DNA of 64,000 nucleotides from Ryuthela nishihirai (taxonomy: Eukaryota > Arthropoda > Arachnida > Araneae > Heptathelidae), in assembly GCA_038380435.1 (NCBI GenBank), contig JAWZYU010000028.1, positions 24,598,201-24,662,200 of the forward strand, in the 5' to 3' direction. The notes beneath the pieces were generated by a model that was not told the origin of the DNA, ran no database searches, and saw only the letters and a list, made by a program, of their open reading frames with translations. The first letter of the stretch is position 1. Each line of letters begins with the position of its first letter. A program made the position numbers and the translations under genes. Below are positions 51,766 through 63,350 of the stretch, piece after piece.

Positions 51766-51880
51766 CAGGGGTGCTCAAACAGTGACCTGCAGGCCACTTG
51801 TGTGTCGCCAGGCCCTTAATTGTGGCCCATGAACACAACAAAGCTTCCAAAAAATATTTAATATATATATATAATAGTGT
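51766..51880. mobile_element. Possible hAT end inserted in the Tc1
   Basis: CAGGGGTGCTCAAACAGTGA at 51768, then CTGCAGGCCACTTGTGTGTC and TGTGGCCCATGAACACA, is like the termini of hAT/Charlie elements. The other end and a target duplication are not evident. Confidence 0.4.
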
Positions 51881-53087
51881 GACATGTACCAAATTTTCAA
51901 ATTGGCCAGCAACTTCCAAAATGCCCTGAGTTATGTCATCTCCACTGATGTCAAGTGGGGACAACAGTGGACTACGGAATGGAGGAGAGTGTTGTCCACA
52001 TATGAGCCCCGATTCTGTTTTGGTATGCCAGATAGCCATTTGTCCACATGGCATTGCCATCATCAATGACAAGAGGAAGCCTATTATCTGTCATACAGCC
52101 TCCCACCATTAGCTGCCATACAGCTTCCCACCATGGTTTGGGGCGGCAGCACTTATGGTGGCCAGACACTTCTGCTCCATAATTCTGGCACACTAATGGT
52201 GAGACGTTATATTGATGACATCGTTAATTCTGTGACGTGACCCTTCCTTACCACCATGCCTGGATTGATTCTGCAGCAAGACAATGCCATCCCACACACC
52301 ACACACTGCAATGATGGACAGTCTCCAAGGTGTGGGCAATCTCTCATGGCACCATACTCTCTGGACTTGTTGCCCATTGAGCATGTGTGGGACATTATTT
52401 GTCGCTGCCTTTGCCAGCTCCCTCTGGCGGCAAACCTAGTACAGTTGCATACTCAACTGGATGTTGTTTGGAATGCCATATCTCAGGACATCATTAACTA
52501 TCTGATTGATGAAATGCGAGGCATTTACAGGCTTGTATAACTGCCTGAGGTGGGACTACTATATACTGATGAATCTGTAATAAATGCACATATTCTCATG
52601 TTCTGTTTTTGATCATTTCATCAACAGTATAGATCTACCCTCATAGCTTCTGTCCTGGCAGTTTTGGGCATATACATCACTTCCTTCGTGGTGTTCGATT
52701 TCCACTTTGAGCAGTGTAAAAGTCCATCCGAATATTTTACATGCTTTTATGTTCATACCTGTAGGTAGAACTAAAAATGCCACATAACCAGCAAAATGTG
52801 TGCTGCGATTTCACACAAAAAAAGCTTGGGATTTTTGTGAAATATTATTTGTACTTAATTATTAATGCTCGGAGGAAAAAAGATTCATTTTTACTACTTG
52901 ATATGTAATACATATAAAGTAAAAGATAAAAAATGCTTAATATACTGAAGCTTAATTGCTATCGAGACTACTTTAAACAGAGTAAAATTTACTTATGTTT
53001 AAGATTAGTCTATCATGTCATTGAGGAATTAAGCATGTCTTGTCTAGAATGTACATAATTATCTGCATATGAAATGGGAAAAGGCTG

Positions 53088-53427
53088 TTGGGTTGTTTTA
53101 CCTATGAGGGGCACTTTTTTGCACACCATGGGCTAAATAGCCAGGTCACATGGACCCCGAAGCTCAGAGAAGGTTGGGGGAGGGGACCCACTGGAACAGC
53201 TGTTGGGAGACTGATGGTAGCCTCCCGTCAAGGCCATCCAGCGTGTTCTTTAACGTGCACAGGGTGTGGCTCTCCCACACACGGGGCCACGGCTTAACGT
53301 CCCATCCGACGAACGGCGGCCTTTCCAAGCCCATCGGTGTCCCCTACTGATCATGGGCAGGGCGGGGAATTTTGCGGAGATAAATCTCAACGCTGACCAA
53401 GCTGGGACTCGAACCTGGGAACTACAG
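53088..53427 (-). mobile_element. SINE family A copy, head truncated
   Basis: GGGTTGTTTTACCTATGAGG through GCTGGGACTCGAACCTGGGA, high similarity to the young copies. It stops inside the tRNA-like head, directly joined to the Tc1 fragment at 53428. Confidence 0.9.
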
Positions 53428-53799
53428 GTTTACCCTGGTGGTGATGGTGTCTACCAACAGGACAATGCACCCTGCCATGTTGTTAAGGTGGTGCATGGCT
53501 AGTTCCAGGAACACGACAGCGATGTCTCCGTTCTCCCTTGGCCAGCAAAATCGCCCGACCTCAATCCCATAGAGCACTTGTGGGACCATTTGGATACACA
53601 GGTTCAGCGTGTAGACTCACAACCACGTCATCTCAGAACCTCTGTGCTCTGCTGAAGGCCGAATGAGCATGCCTGCCTCTGGCAACCTTCCTGTGCCTCA
53701 TTGCATCCATGCCATGCTGTCTCGCCACTATCATCTGGGCCAAGGGCAGTTATTCCCATTATTAGGTAGGTGGCCATATTATTCTGATACGACTGTGTA
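53428..53799 (+). mobile_element. Tc1-like transposon, 3' end only
   Basis: Frame-shifted coding remnant: DGVYQQDNAPCHVVKVVH at about 53445, LPWPAKSPDLNPIEHLWDHL at about 53536, then the C-terminus. The end GGTAGGTGGCCATATTATTC, TGATACGACTGTG precedes TA. It belongs to a different Tc1 subfamily from the elements at 36.1 and 50.7 kb, judged by its end sequence. Confidence 0.88.
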
Positions 53800-54734
53800 T
53801 ATATGACATAGCTAAATTTAGGATCATTTTTAAAACTCTCATTGGCTGAGAAAGCAGAAATCTCTTAGATGTTATAAATCAAAATCAAAAACCATAATCA
53901 TAACTTATAATCTTAGGTATAGTTTCCAATCTTTAAGGAAATATATTTCATTCATGCATAAGAATTGAAACACGCTAGATGCCATATATTTTATCAGTAA
54001 TTGCAACAGAGATAAAATGCAGTAAAATGTGAATCATTATTTAAAAAACTTTCATGTTCTATTATATTAATACATCTCACATTTAAAATATTGTAATGGA
54101 AGGCAAATCTGTAATTTGTTTAGAATAACTTACTGATGTTTTCAAGATAATTTTGGTATGTTTGAATTGTGGTAAATAGTTGTATTTCAGAGAGGTAAAC
54201 ATGGATGAAAAAGATCCTGTATGAGTTATCATTAGTTATGGAATTTAGAAAATATTTGTAACAGATTCATTATTGTAGCAAAATACTATTAATTTGGTGC
54301 ATAGTTTATGAATCTATATGTTGTTAATGGTATTCTGCAAATTTGTGCTTATTGTCTGTAACGACAAGAACATTAAATGTTTTGTGGAATTTATTGCTTT
54401 ATAGATGTTTAAAAAGTCAACAAGTAATACTGAGATTATCAATTATTGTTTACAAGAACATTTATTCATTAAAACAGTTTGAAATATACATCTGCTAAAT
54501 TCAATTGGGAAATGGTCAATATCATCTGGCCAAGTGATTCACACAGTGTCAGCTTGCATCAGAGAAAATCTGGATCATATTACTATCACATAAGTGAACG
54601 CTAAGATCTATAATAGAATTAACATTAAAAGGCTAGCCTGTAAACGGATTGAAGTGAGCCCTTTTGATGGCCTGCAGATGTCAACATCTACAGACTGCAG
54701 ATCTGCAGAAAGTAACAACTACTGCCTTAGCAAA
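53800..54734. other. No recognised feature
   Basis: AT-rich sequence between the Tc1 fragment and the RTE element. I see no gene, RNA or repeat. Confidence 0.45.
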
Positions 54735-57700
54735 TCATCATCATCATCATCCTCAAGCAGCCATGGGCTACGGAGGTCCAACCAGACCGCGCAGTTTAAT
54801 TCTCCAAGCATATCTGTCCTGAGCTACATTTGCTGCATCCGGCCACTGTACACCAATTCTAACAAGGTCCTGTTTGACATTGTCTGCCCACCGCATCCTA
54901 GGTCTCCCCCTCCTTCTGAGGCCTCTAGGCACACTGTTCATAACCCTATTCGCCAATCTATAATTATCCATACGGGCAACATGGCCAAACCAGCGGAGTC
55001 TCTCTCTGCACAATATGCTGCTTAAAGGAGGTTGCAGACTCCTTTGCCTAACCTCATCATTAGTTACAAAGTTAAACCACCTAATACCCAAGATACTGCG
55101 TAAGCATCTAGAATCAAAAGCATCTAGTTTCCTGTTATCTTGTTTACACAGCGTCCAAGTTTCACTACCATAACTAACCCTAGAAAGAACCAAACTATTA
55201 TACAGTCTAATTTTAGTCTTTAGGTGTATACGCCTATTTCTCCACAATCTCCATAGATTCTTAAAAGTCTCGGCAGCAATACCTATTCGTCTGTTAATCT
55301 CATGCCGCACATCACCAGTATCAGCTACGTAGCTCCCAAGGTAATTAAACTGTAACACCTGCTCAAGACTGCAACCATTCAGATTAACTGAATCACAACC
55401 TGCCTGACCAATTTTCATCACTTTAGTTTTCTCTCTGTTTATAACCAAACCTACTGTACTACCAGTCTCATCAACAGCTCGAATGAAAAAGTTCATCTCA
55501 TCAACATCATTTGCCAAAAGGGCTAAATCATCAGCATAATCTAAATCAGAAATTTTCGCATCTCCAGCCCATTTAAGGCCAAAATCTTTCCCTTGAAGTG
55601 AATTTCGCATAACATAATCAACAACCAAACTAAAGAGAAAAGGAGACAAAATGCACCCTTGTCGAACACCAGAAGTAATGCTAAACCAATTGCTACAAGA
55701 CTTACCAACTCTCACACATGACTCAGTGTTATTATAGAGAGCTTTCATTATGTTAACTAACTTGTCTGGTATACCATATGATCTCACAATCAACCACAAA
55801 TTATGATGATCAACAGAGTCGAAAGCCTTTTTGAAATCAACAAAGCTAGCAACTAAAGGTTTCTGAAACTCTAAGCATTTCTCAAGAATCTGCCTCAGTG
55901 AAAATATCTGATCCACACATCTCCTACCACTTCTGAATCCACATTGCTCATCACGCAATTGCCTGTCAACCAGATTCTTAATTCTATTAAGCACAATCAT
56001 GGTAAGAACTTTACCTGGAACAGAGAGTAGGCTGATACCCCTATAGTTATCACAAGAACTGTGATCATCTTTTTTGAAAATAGGGATAATAATAGCTCTG
56101 GTAAAATCTTTAGGAACCATGCCTTTATCATAAAAGTTATTCAAAATTTCAGTCATCCAAATGGTAACTGAAACATTCCCAGCTCTAAGCATTTCCGTAG
56201 TAATTTCATCCACCCCTGGGGATTTATGAAGTTTAGAAATAGCCAAACTAACTTCAGATTGTGTTATAGGGCCAACATTAAAGCCCACAATGCATCTATC
56301 ATCAATGCAAACAATGGGAGTAGAATTAACCACATTGTTTAGAACATCACTGAAATGCTCAGCCCACCTAGCCATGACAGAATCCTCACCTTCTATAACC
56401 TTACCTTGTTTATCCTTCAATCCCTGTATACCTGTTTGTTTTCTACCACACAAAACATTAACTATCTGATACAGCTCTCTGCTGTTGTGCTGTCTAACTG
56501 CTTCCTCAGCTTTGTCAGCGAGGCCACAAGCCAAAGATTCTTATCAGTAGCTAACTGATCCTTTACACGTTTATTAAGTTCTTTGTAATGCTTTTGATTA
56601 GGACTAGTAGGGTACTGATTAAGGACATTCCTGCAGTTCCTTCTTTCTGAAATATGCTCAAGTGCCTTATCACTTAAATAATTCTGTCTCCTCTGCTCCT
56701 TTTTCCCTAAAAGAGTACTGTTAGTTTCCAAAAAAACCTGTTTAAAAGGGCCCCATTCTTCCTCAACTTCAGTATTAAGCAAACCATGACTGTCATAATG
56801 ACTAAGTAACCTATCATGGTAAGCTTTAGCTATAACTGGGTCATTCAGAGCTTCAGTATTAAAGGTAAATTTTTTAACCCTAGCACAACACTTTTTAAGT
56901 TTAAGTTGCAAGACACTTTTAACAAGGTAATGGTCAGATCCAATTTCAGCTCCCCTATATGCCCTGGTATTTCTAACAGAACTAGCCCATTTGCTGTTAA
57001 TTAATATATAATCAATCATATTCTTATGCAGCCCATCACGTGAAATTCATGTGTATTTATGTATGTCGCAGTGTTTATAATATGTGTTAGTTATTCTGAA
57101 ACCATTGAGTTTACTTACCTGTAGGAGACGTTGCCCATTGCCATTGCAGCTACCAATACCAAAAGGGCCTATTACTCCTCCCCAAAGGTCAGAGTCGGTA
57201 CCAACTTTGGCACTGAAGTCACCAAGAACAAGGGTAATATCTCCTTTCTTGACAGAATTCAAAATATCCTGAAGTTTTCCGTAAAACCCATCCTTCTCAT
57301 CCTCATCAGAATCCTCAGTGGGGGCATAACAGCAGATAACATTCAAGTCTTTAATGCTTGTCTGAAATTTTGCTGTAAGAAACCTTTCATTACTGCACTC
57401 ATATCCTAGAAGAGCATCACTAGCATGTCTACTGAGCAGCAGACCCACGCCTTGGTGATGCTTTCCATCCTCCCTCCCTGTAAAGAGAAATTTAAAGTTA
57501 TTTTTAAGTATCTCACCTTTACCTGTCCATCTGGTCTCTTGCAAGCCTAGAATATCTAGGTTATAGCGCTGGAATTCCTGCATGAGGACATCAAGAGAAT
57601 AATCTCTATGTAATGTCCTCACGTTCCACATTCCTGCAGAGAGAAAATGATTAGTAGAATTTTTAAAGAAATTAGGTTTATTGAGATTGGTAGAGCCAAC

Positions 57701-58390
57701 AAACAGCCCCCTGATCGCAGGCATGGGGCAAAGACCTGTTCCTCCTCCGCTAAAGGCTGAAGTCACCGATGCTGGTAGGAACTTCAGGCACCACCTTTTC
57801 AAGTGGACTTTTTCAAGAGCCATATGGCCTGCCTGAGACACATTACTCCAGTTTAGGCTTGACGATGCCCAACTAGCTAAGTAAGGTTCAGGTACCTGCA
57901 ATGGCCTCTGATTAGGATTATCCACCAGCTGATATAAGGTATCCCATGCCTCTGTTCACTTAGAGCTGGCAACCCAGAAGCAAACAGAAAACACAGCGGC
58001 AGACTCTCCCTCAACAGAGGCCCACCAGTGCAGCAAGTCCAGGATCCATAATCAAGCTCAAATCCATAAACAAGTCCAGTCTAGTAGGTATAAATGGTCA
58101 GCACCAGGACCCTGTGAAGTTGACCACTCCTCAGCAGGGTTTGAAAAAAAAGAAAAAAGTGGCCATAGATGACCAGATCAGTAGGCCATACTGAACTGGC
58201 AGCCCTCCCCTTCCATTCCCTTCCAAAAGAGAATATCCCTTTTGAAAGGTACTAATGGCCTGCACCATGAGAAGGCGGGGTCGGACATTAGGTGCTAGAC
58301 CTGGCCGGTTCTGTGCATCATCACTAGGGATTGGTACACAGCTCTCCTTCCAGTTTACGCTTAGCTACCATTTACAGGCCCCTTAGCAAA
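54735..58390 (-). mobile_element. RTE-clade LINE, nearly full length, inactive
   Basis: Minus-strand element of about 3.65 kb: 5' leader (58390-57930), one ORF (57925-54768) encoding an AP-like endonuclease and reverse transcriptase, and a 3' end GGACCTCCGTAGCCCATGGC, TGCTTGAGG followed by ATG repeats (54737-54757). Such simple-repeat tails are usual for RTE elements. Fragments of the same family are at 1-1045, 12995-13170, 50285-50525 and 58655-59219. Antisense open frames here (for instance 54594-55025 and 57131-57409) are shadows. Confidence 0.92.
54768..57925 (-). pseudogene. RTE ORF: endonuclease-reverse transcriptase with stop and frameshift
   Basis: The endonuclease part runs from 57925: GMWNVRTL, LGLQETRWTG, HHQGVGLLLS, CCYAPTEDSD, LVLGDFSAKVGTD, and after the break EIGSDHYLVKS. 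A TGA at 57047-57049 replaces the Trp codon expected after HKYT; the frame is unchanged after it. Near 56530 a one-base shift separates KNLWLVASL from GLADKAEEAVRQHNS. RT motifs then follow intact: IPIFKKDDHSSCDNYRGISL, SFVDFKKAFDSVDH (A), SGVRQGCILSPFLFSL (B), LDYADDLALL (C). The C-terminal block GRPRMRWADNVKQDL ends GLVGPP. The endonuclease motif usually GDFN is GDFS here, altering a residue equivalent to a catalytic Asn of AP endonucleases. Enzymatically dead as it stands. Confidence 0.9.
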
Positions 58391-58654
58391 TATCAAGAGG
58401 ATATTACTTCACAAAGCTATAAATTAGCTGAAATTGTTTCCATCTATAAGCATAAATTGATAGGCAAGTTTTAGTGTTATGCAACAATAACTCCATAGAT
58501 ACTGGATGTACTGACCGATAAGACAAGTTCTTGCTTTATGTATATATAAGGTAAACAGTATACTTGATTTAATTGTAAGAAAGGTTCAAGGTGTTGTAAG
58601 TTCTTGTGAAATTAGAGAGAATCAATGAAGCCTCCAATGAAGGGCTCCCTACTA

Positions 58655-59219
58655 TTAGATATATCTAGTAGGCAGACCTTTAGATATACCAGTAGGCAGA
58701 CCAATTGTCTGCCTACTGCATCCTAGGTCTCCCTCTCTTTCTGAGGTTTTTAGCACACTGTTCATAACCCTATTCGCCAATCTATATTTATCCATACGGG
58801 CAACATGGCCAAACCAACGGAGTCTCTCTCTGCTGCTTAAACAAGGTTGTCGACTCCTTTGCCTAACCTCATCATTAGTTACAAAGTTGAACCACCTAAT
58901 GCCCAAGATACTGCTTAAGCATCTAGAATCAAAAGCATCTAGTTTTCTTATCATGTTTACAAAGTGTCCAAGTTTCATTACCATAACTAACCCTAGAAAG
59001 AACCAAACTATTATTCAGTCTAATTTTACTCTTTAATATTTTGCACATGGTGTACAGGTTGTATTTTTGTATTTTTGCACACGGTGTTTAGGTGTATACA
59101 CCTATTTCTTCAAACTCTCCATAGATTCTTAAAAGTCCTGAAAGCAATCCCTATTCATCTGTTAATCTCATGCCACACATCACCAGTATCTGTTACATAG
59201 CTCCCAAGATAATTAAACT
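58655..59219 (-). mobile_element. RTE LINE, second 3' fragment
   Basis: Minus-strand coding remnant RKLDAFDSRCLSSILGIRWF, NFVTNDEVRQRSRQP and RLRWFGHVARMDKYRLANRV, closely similar to the main copy. Its upstream part (59000-59219) covers the HEINRRIGIA region in broken form. A 40-60 bp foreign piece (CACACGGTGTTTAGG repeat, 59040-59090) interrupts it. It is cut at 59220 by a SINE B. Confidence 0.87.
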
Positions 59220-59340
59220 GAAGGTCTGCAAGGATGGTGGGATCTCAGCAGAAAAACAATACAAACGTCCATGCCTTACCTGGGGCTCAAAACCCAGGTC
59301 CCTTAGATCACTAGTCAAGCATGCTAACCACTCAGCTAAC
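59220..59340 (-). mobile_element. SINE family B, 5' half
   Basis: Reverse-oriented: AGGTCTGCAAGGATGGTGGG, ATCTCAGCAGAAAAACAATA, B box inverse GGGGCTCAAAACCCAGG, A-box half ATGCTAACCACTCAGC. The 3' half with the hairpin is missing. Confidence 0.82.
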
Positions 59341-59642
59341 ACAGCAAAATATTATTATAAAACAAACATTAAAAACTGTCTTTTTTAGTTGGTTGGTTGG
59401 TTGTTTGGGGTTTAATGGCGCATCGGCAACAAGGCCATAATGCACCAAACAAAAGACAATATAAAAGATAAAAGACATAGAACCCCGCAACCAAAATTTA
59501 AAATACATTTTCAACATTGTACAGTGGTAAAACAACAGAAAACAAGTGTATATGAATAGAGTAAAACAAGTGTAGAAATTTTAAATAAAATAATCCCAGG
59601 TGTAAGAGACCTGGGGTAAATAATGCATATATTAAGGTAAAA

Positions 59643-62600
59643 TCAAATTCGGTTAAAATATCCACAATATTTCAAATAGCTAAAAACTGGAGATAAAATG
59701 CAATGATCAGATAAAAGATGTTCGAGTGTAAGAGGCTCGGACATAAAATTCTGAAAGCTAAAATAACATTGACGTTTGAAATTAAAACACGGACATTCGA
59801 CTAAAATATGTTTAATAGTTAAAATGGTGTCACAAAACTTGCACTTAGGTACGTCGTCCACCCGGAAAAGAAACGAATGAGTAATAAACGAGTGACCTAA
59901 GCGGAGCTGAGCAAGTACAACTTCCTCCTTGCGATTCCTGCGGTAACAAGACTGCCATGGTTTGATGATAGGTTTGATCTCAAAGAGCTTGTTCGTAAGC
60001 TGTTCCGACCAAGATCTCTGCCACTGTGCCCGGAGCTCAGTGGTAAAACGCTGCCGGAAATCCAGATAGGGAACCGGCAACGGAGAGTCGGACAGGGGCG
60101 TGGCTGACTTGGCAGCAGAATCTGCCAAATCATTACCCCTGATTCCGACGTGACCGGGCACCCAACAAAAATGGATTGTGGTTGTGGCTGCCAGACGATG
60201 TAGCTGCTGGCGGATCTTAGTAAGAACTGGGTGAGGCCGATGCCTCACCGAGATCAAAGCCTGTAGCGAGCTAAGCGAGCCGGTGTAAAGCACACACCGA
60301 CGATGATGCTTAGTCGCCACGTGGTCCAAGGCGAGGCTGATAGCGTGCAACTCTGCAGTGAAGATGGAACACTGCAGTGGGATCTGGTCTGCAATGATTA
60401 CATCACAGCAGACCATGGCCGATCCCACTGATGTGCCGGACTTCGAGCCATCTGTATAGACAGGCAAGAAGTCCGGGTGCTCAGCACGATGGCTGGCAAA
60501 GAGTTGCTGGTACACACAGTCGGGTGTAAAGGGCTTCCCCGTCCTACACAGGGAAAAATCGCAGGAAGGGGAAACAGCGAGCCATGGTGGAAGTGGCTCA
60601 GCTGTCGACTGTGCAACGCTATCGAGACTGGTGTTGATGTCGCTGAGGTAGCCTCGGACTCGCAAACCAAATGGACGAATGGCAGTCGGCCGATTAGTGT
60701 AAAGCATTTCCCACTTCGGACTGAAAACGCAGTCCCAAGTGGGATGGCCAGGCAGGGATCGCAATTTAGAAGCATATTGTAGGGACAACTGCTGACGGCG
60801 AACAGATAAAGATGGTTCGTCGGTCTCAACGTAAAGACTCTGGACCGGTGAGGTGCGGAAGGCTCCCGTGCAAACACGGAGGGCCTGATGATGGAGGGGG
60901 TCCAGCACTTTCACCACCGAATCCCGGGCCGAGTCGTACACCTGGGATCCGTAGTCCAGTTTCGATCGGACAAGTGCACGGTAGAGGCGGAGCAAAGAAC
61001 ATCGGTCCGCCCCCCAAGAGAGGGAGGAGAGGACCTTGATGATGTTCAATGCGCGCGTGCACTGGACCTGAGATGACGTATGTGAGGTAAAAAGGTCAAT
61101 TTCCGATCGAATATGAGACCGAGAAACTTGGTCTCCGCCACAACTGGAATGATGTTACCCCCGAGCCGCAGCTCGGGATCCAGATGAAGATTACGCTTGT
61201 GGCAAAAGTGCACACAAGCGGTCTTCTGTGGGGAGAACCGAAACCCGTTTGCCGTCGCCCAAACCGATAGATTGTTCAGGGCAATTTGCAGTTGTCTTTC
61301 AATGACCCTCATGCTTGACGAAGAGCAAAAGATGCTGAAGTCATCAACATAGAGGGCATTGCCTACTGATGGAGGAAGTTATCTAGTTATAGAATTAATC
61401 TTGATAGTGAAAAGTGTAACACTCAGAACGCAGCCTTGTGGCACCCCCTGTTCTTGGGGGTACGGCCGCGACAGAGTGTTACCGACACGGACACGAAAAG
61501 AGCGTGTCGATAAGAAGTTGGAGATGAAGATCGGCATGTGACCTCTCAAGCCGAAGCTGTGGAGGTCACGAAGAATGCCGAATCTCCAAGCCGTGTCGTA
61601 TGCTTTTTCGATGTCGAAGAAAATTGACACCAGGTGCTCTCTTCTTAAAAATGAATTTCTGATAGCCGATCCGAGGCGTATCAGATGGTCAAGAGTTGAC
61701 CGTTGCCTGCGAAAGCCACACTGGGTGTTGGAAAGAAGGTTGTGATGTTCTAAATACCAGATGAGTCTGGCATTTACCATTCTTTCCAACACCTTGCACA
61801 CGCAGCTCGTCAATGCGATGGGACGATAATTGGAAGGAATCTTGGGATCTTTGCCTGGCTTGGGGAAGGCCAAGACGGCCTCCTGCCAGGAGTCCGGAAA
61901 CTGCTCCTCGAGAAAAATGCGATTGAAGAGATGGAGCAGCCGATCCTTACTCGATGGTGAAAGATGTTGGAGCATGGCATAATGGACATTGTCCGGCCCT
62001 ACAGCAGAGGCACGAGAAGAGTGCAGAGCAAGGCGAAGCTCCTCCGCTGTGAATGGCCTGTTGTACGGCTCCAGGCCATTCGAGTGGAAAGACAGCGGAG
62101 AGCGCTCCGCCCTGCCCTTCTGGGCCAGAAACTCGGGGGAGTAAGAGGAAGACGAAGAGATGGAAGAGAATGACTCCCCCAGAGTGTCGGCAATTGCTTT
62201 GGGATCAGCAATTGCCTGTCCATTGTGCTCCAGGATCGATAACGAGTGGGAGGTGTAGTTCCCACTCATCTTCCGGACTTTATCCCACACGACCTTAGAA
62301 CTAGTCGTGCGGGTGATGGAAGACGTATACTTGATCCAAGATTCCTTCTGGCTCTGGCATCGGACGAAACGTGCTTTCGCCCTGGCGCATTTGAAATTTT
62401 CAAGGTTGGGGAACGTCGGATATCTCCGAAACACCCCCCAAGCCTTGTTCTGAGCCTTACGAGCTGCGGTGCATTCTGGATTCCACCACGGTTTCGGAAA
62501 GCGAGGAAACCGTGTAGAAGTTTGAGGAATCGTTGATGCAGCTGCATCCACGATACAGTCCGTTATCTCCGCTACTGCCACATTGATGGGCTCCTGGCTG

Positions 62601-63349
62601 ACAGAGTGGTCGCCGAGCTCAGAGAGCAGCTTGAAACCACCCCAGTCAGCCCGATCGAGCCTCCACCGTGAGACGCGTGAAGGGCTGCAAGGCCCCCCAC
62701 GGGAGATGGTGCACACCACGGGGAGGTGATCGCTTCCATACGGGTTGTCCTCGACCTTCCATGTAAAGAGTGGAAGGATCGAGGAGGAGCAGATGGCGAG
62801 GTCAATGGCAGTGAAAGTGTGGGTTGGGGAGTGAAAGTAAGTACTGACACCGGTGTTCAACAGGGAGAGAGAAGGATCCAGGAGCCACTGCTCCAGGACC
62901 CCGCCCCTCCCGTTGGTGTCAGCACTGCCCCAAAGTGGACTGTGTCCGTTGAGGTCCCCCATAATGAGGAAGGGGGACGGCAGCTGCGAGACGAGATCAT
63001 CAAGGTCTTCCTGGAAGACGATGCTCCCAGGTGGAAGATATACAGAGCAGACAGTCAGTGAGAACCCCACGAAGAGACGAATGGCTACCGCCTCTAAGTT
63101 GGTGGTGAGGGGTACGACCTGGAATGGAGAATGGTTGCTCACGAGGATGGCAACACCCCCGTGAGCTGGACCATCTCCATCCCGGTCCCGGCGAACTAGT
63201 GAAAAGTGCCGGATCGTGGGATCTGTGACTGGCTGCAAGTATGTCTCCTGCAGGCACACACAGATGGGCTGGTGTGCCTGAAGGAGGGCCTTGATGTCGT
63301 CAAGATTCCTCTGGAATCCACGACAATTCCATTGTAGGAGTGTGGCCAT
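59643..63349 (-). pseudogene. ORF2 of the I/Jockey-type LINE: endonuclease, RT, RNase H; broken
   Basis: ATG at 63349 lies one base after the ORF1 stop (TGAgATG). The endonuclease is intact by motif: LLQWNCRGFQ, CLQETYL, LIMGDLNGHSPLWGS, AIDLAICSSS, YGSDHLPVV. RT: FFDIEKAYDTAW (A), QGVPQGCVLSVTLF (B), then an in-frame TAA at 61379 followed by ALYVDDFSIF (C) in the same frame. Near 61050-61075 a one-base shift joins LPHIRHL to ALNIIKVLSSLSWGADR. RNase H: YTDGSKSGTS, AELHAISLAL, then LYTGSLSSLQ where the family normally has TDS, and GNDLADSAAK. A C-terminal CCHC-like segment (CKFCDTILTIKHILVECPCF) is present. Antisense and alternative frames here are shadows. Confidence 0.9.
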
Positions 63350-63350
63350 C

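Larger units (their letters stand above)
50725..52716 (+). mobile_element. Tc1-like transposon with intact ends, inactive, with insertions
   Basis: Inverted ends CACTGCTCAAAGTGGAAATC on both strands, extending to ACACCAAGAAGGAA, each flanked by TA (50723-50724, 52717-52718). The transposase remnant in plus frames includes WGQQWTTEWRRVLSTYEPRF near 51957, TYGGQTLLLHNSGTLMVRRY, LILQQDNAIPHTTHC at 52262 and the end SLDLLPIEHVWDIICRCLCQ at 52354. The QQDNA and LPIEHVW blocks are the second and third catalytic regions (the usual DLxPIEHxW reads DLLPIEHVW here). Interrupted by a 260-bp duplicate at 50931-51191 and perhaps a hAT piece at about 51765-51880. Confidence 0.9.

Noticed and set aside
54594..55025. 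143-residue open frame with a serine run
   Set aside because: It is antisense to the RTE ORF 3' end; the serine run is the complement of the ATG-repeat tail.
59378..59400. SINE A 3' end (GTAAAACAACCCAACC) as derived from the I/Jockey-type LINE 3' end (AAACCCCAAACAACCAACC)
   Set aside because: The likeness is limited to low-complexity AAC/CCA sequence and is too weak to claim.
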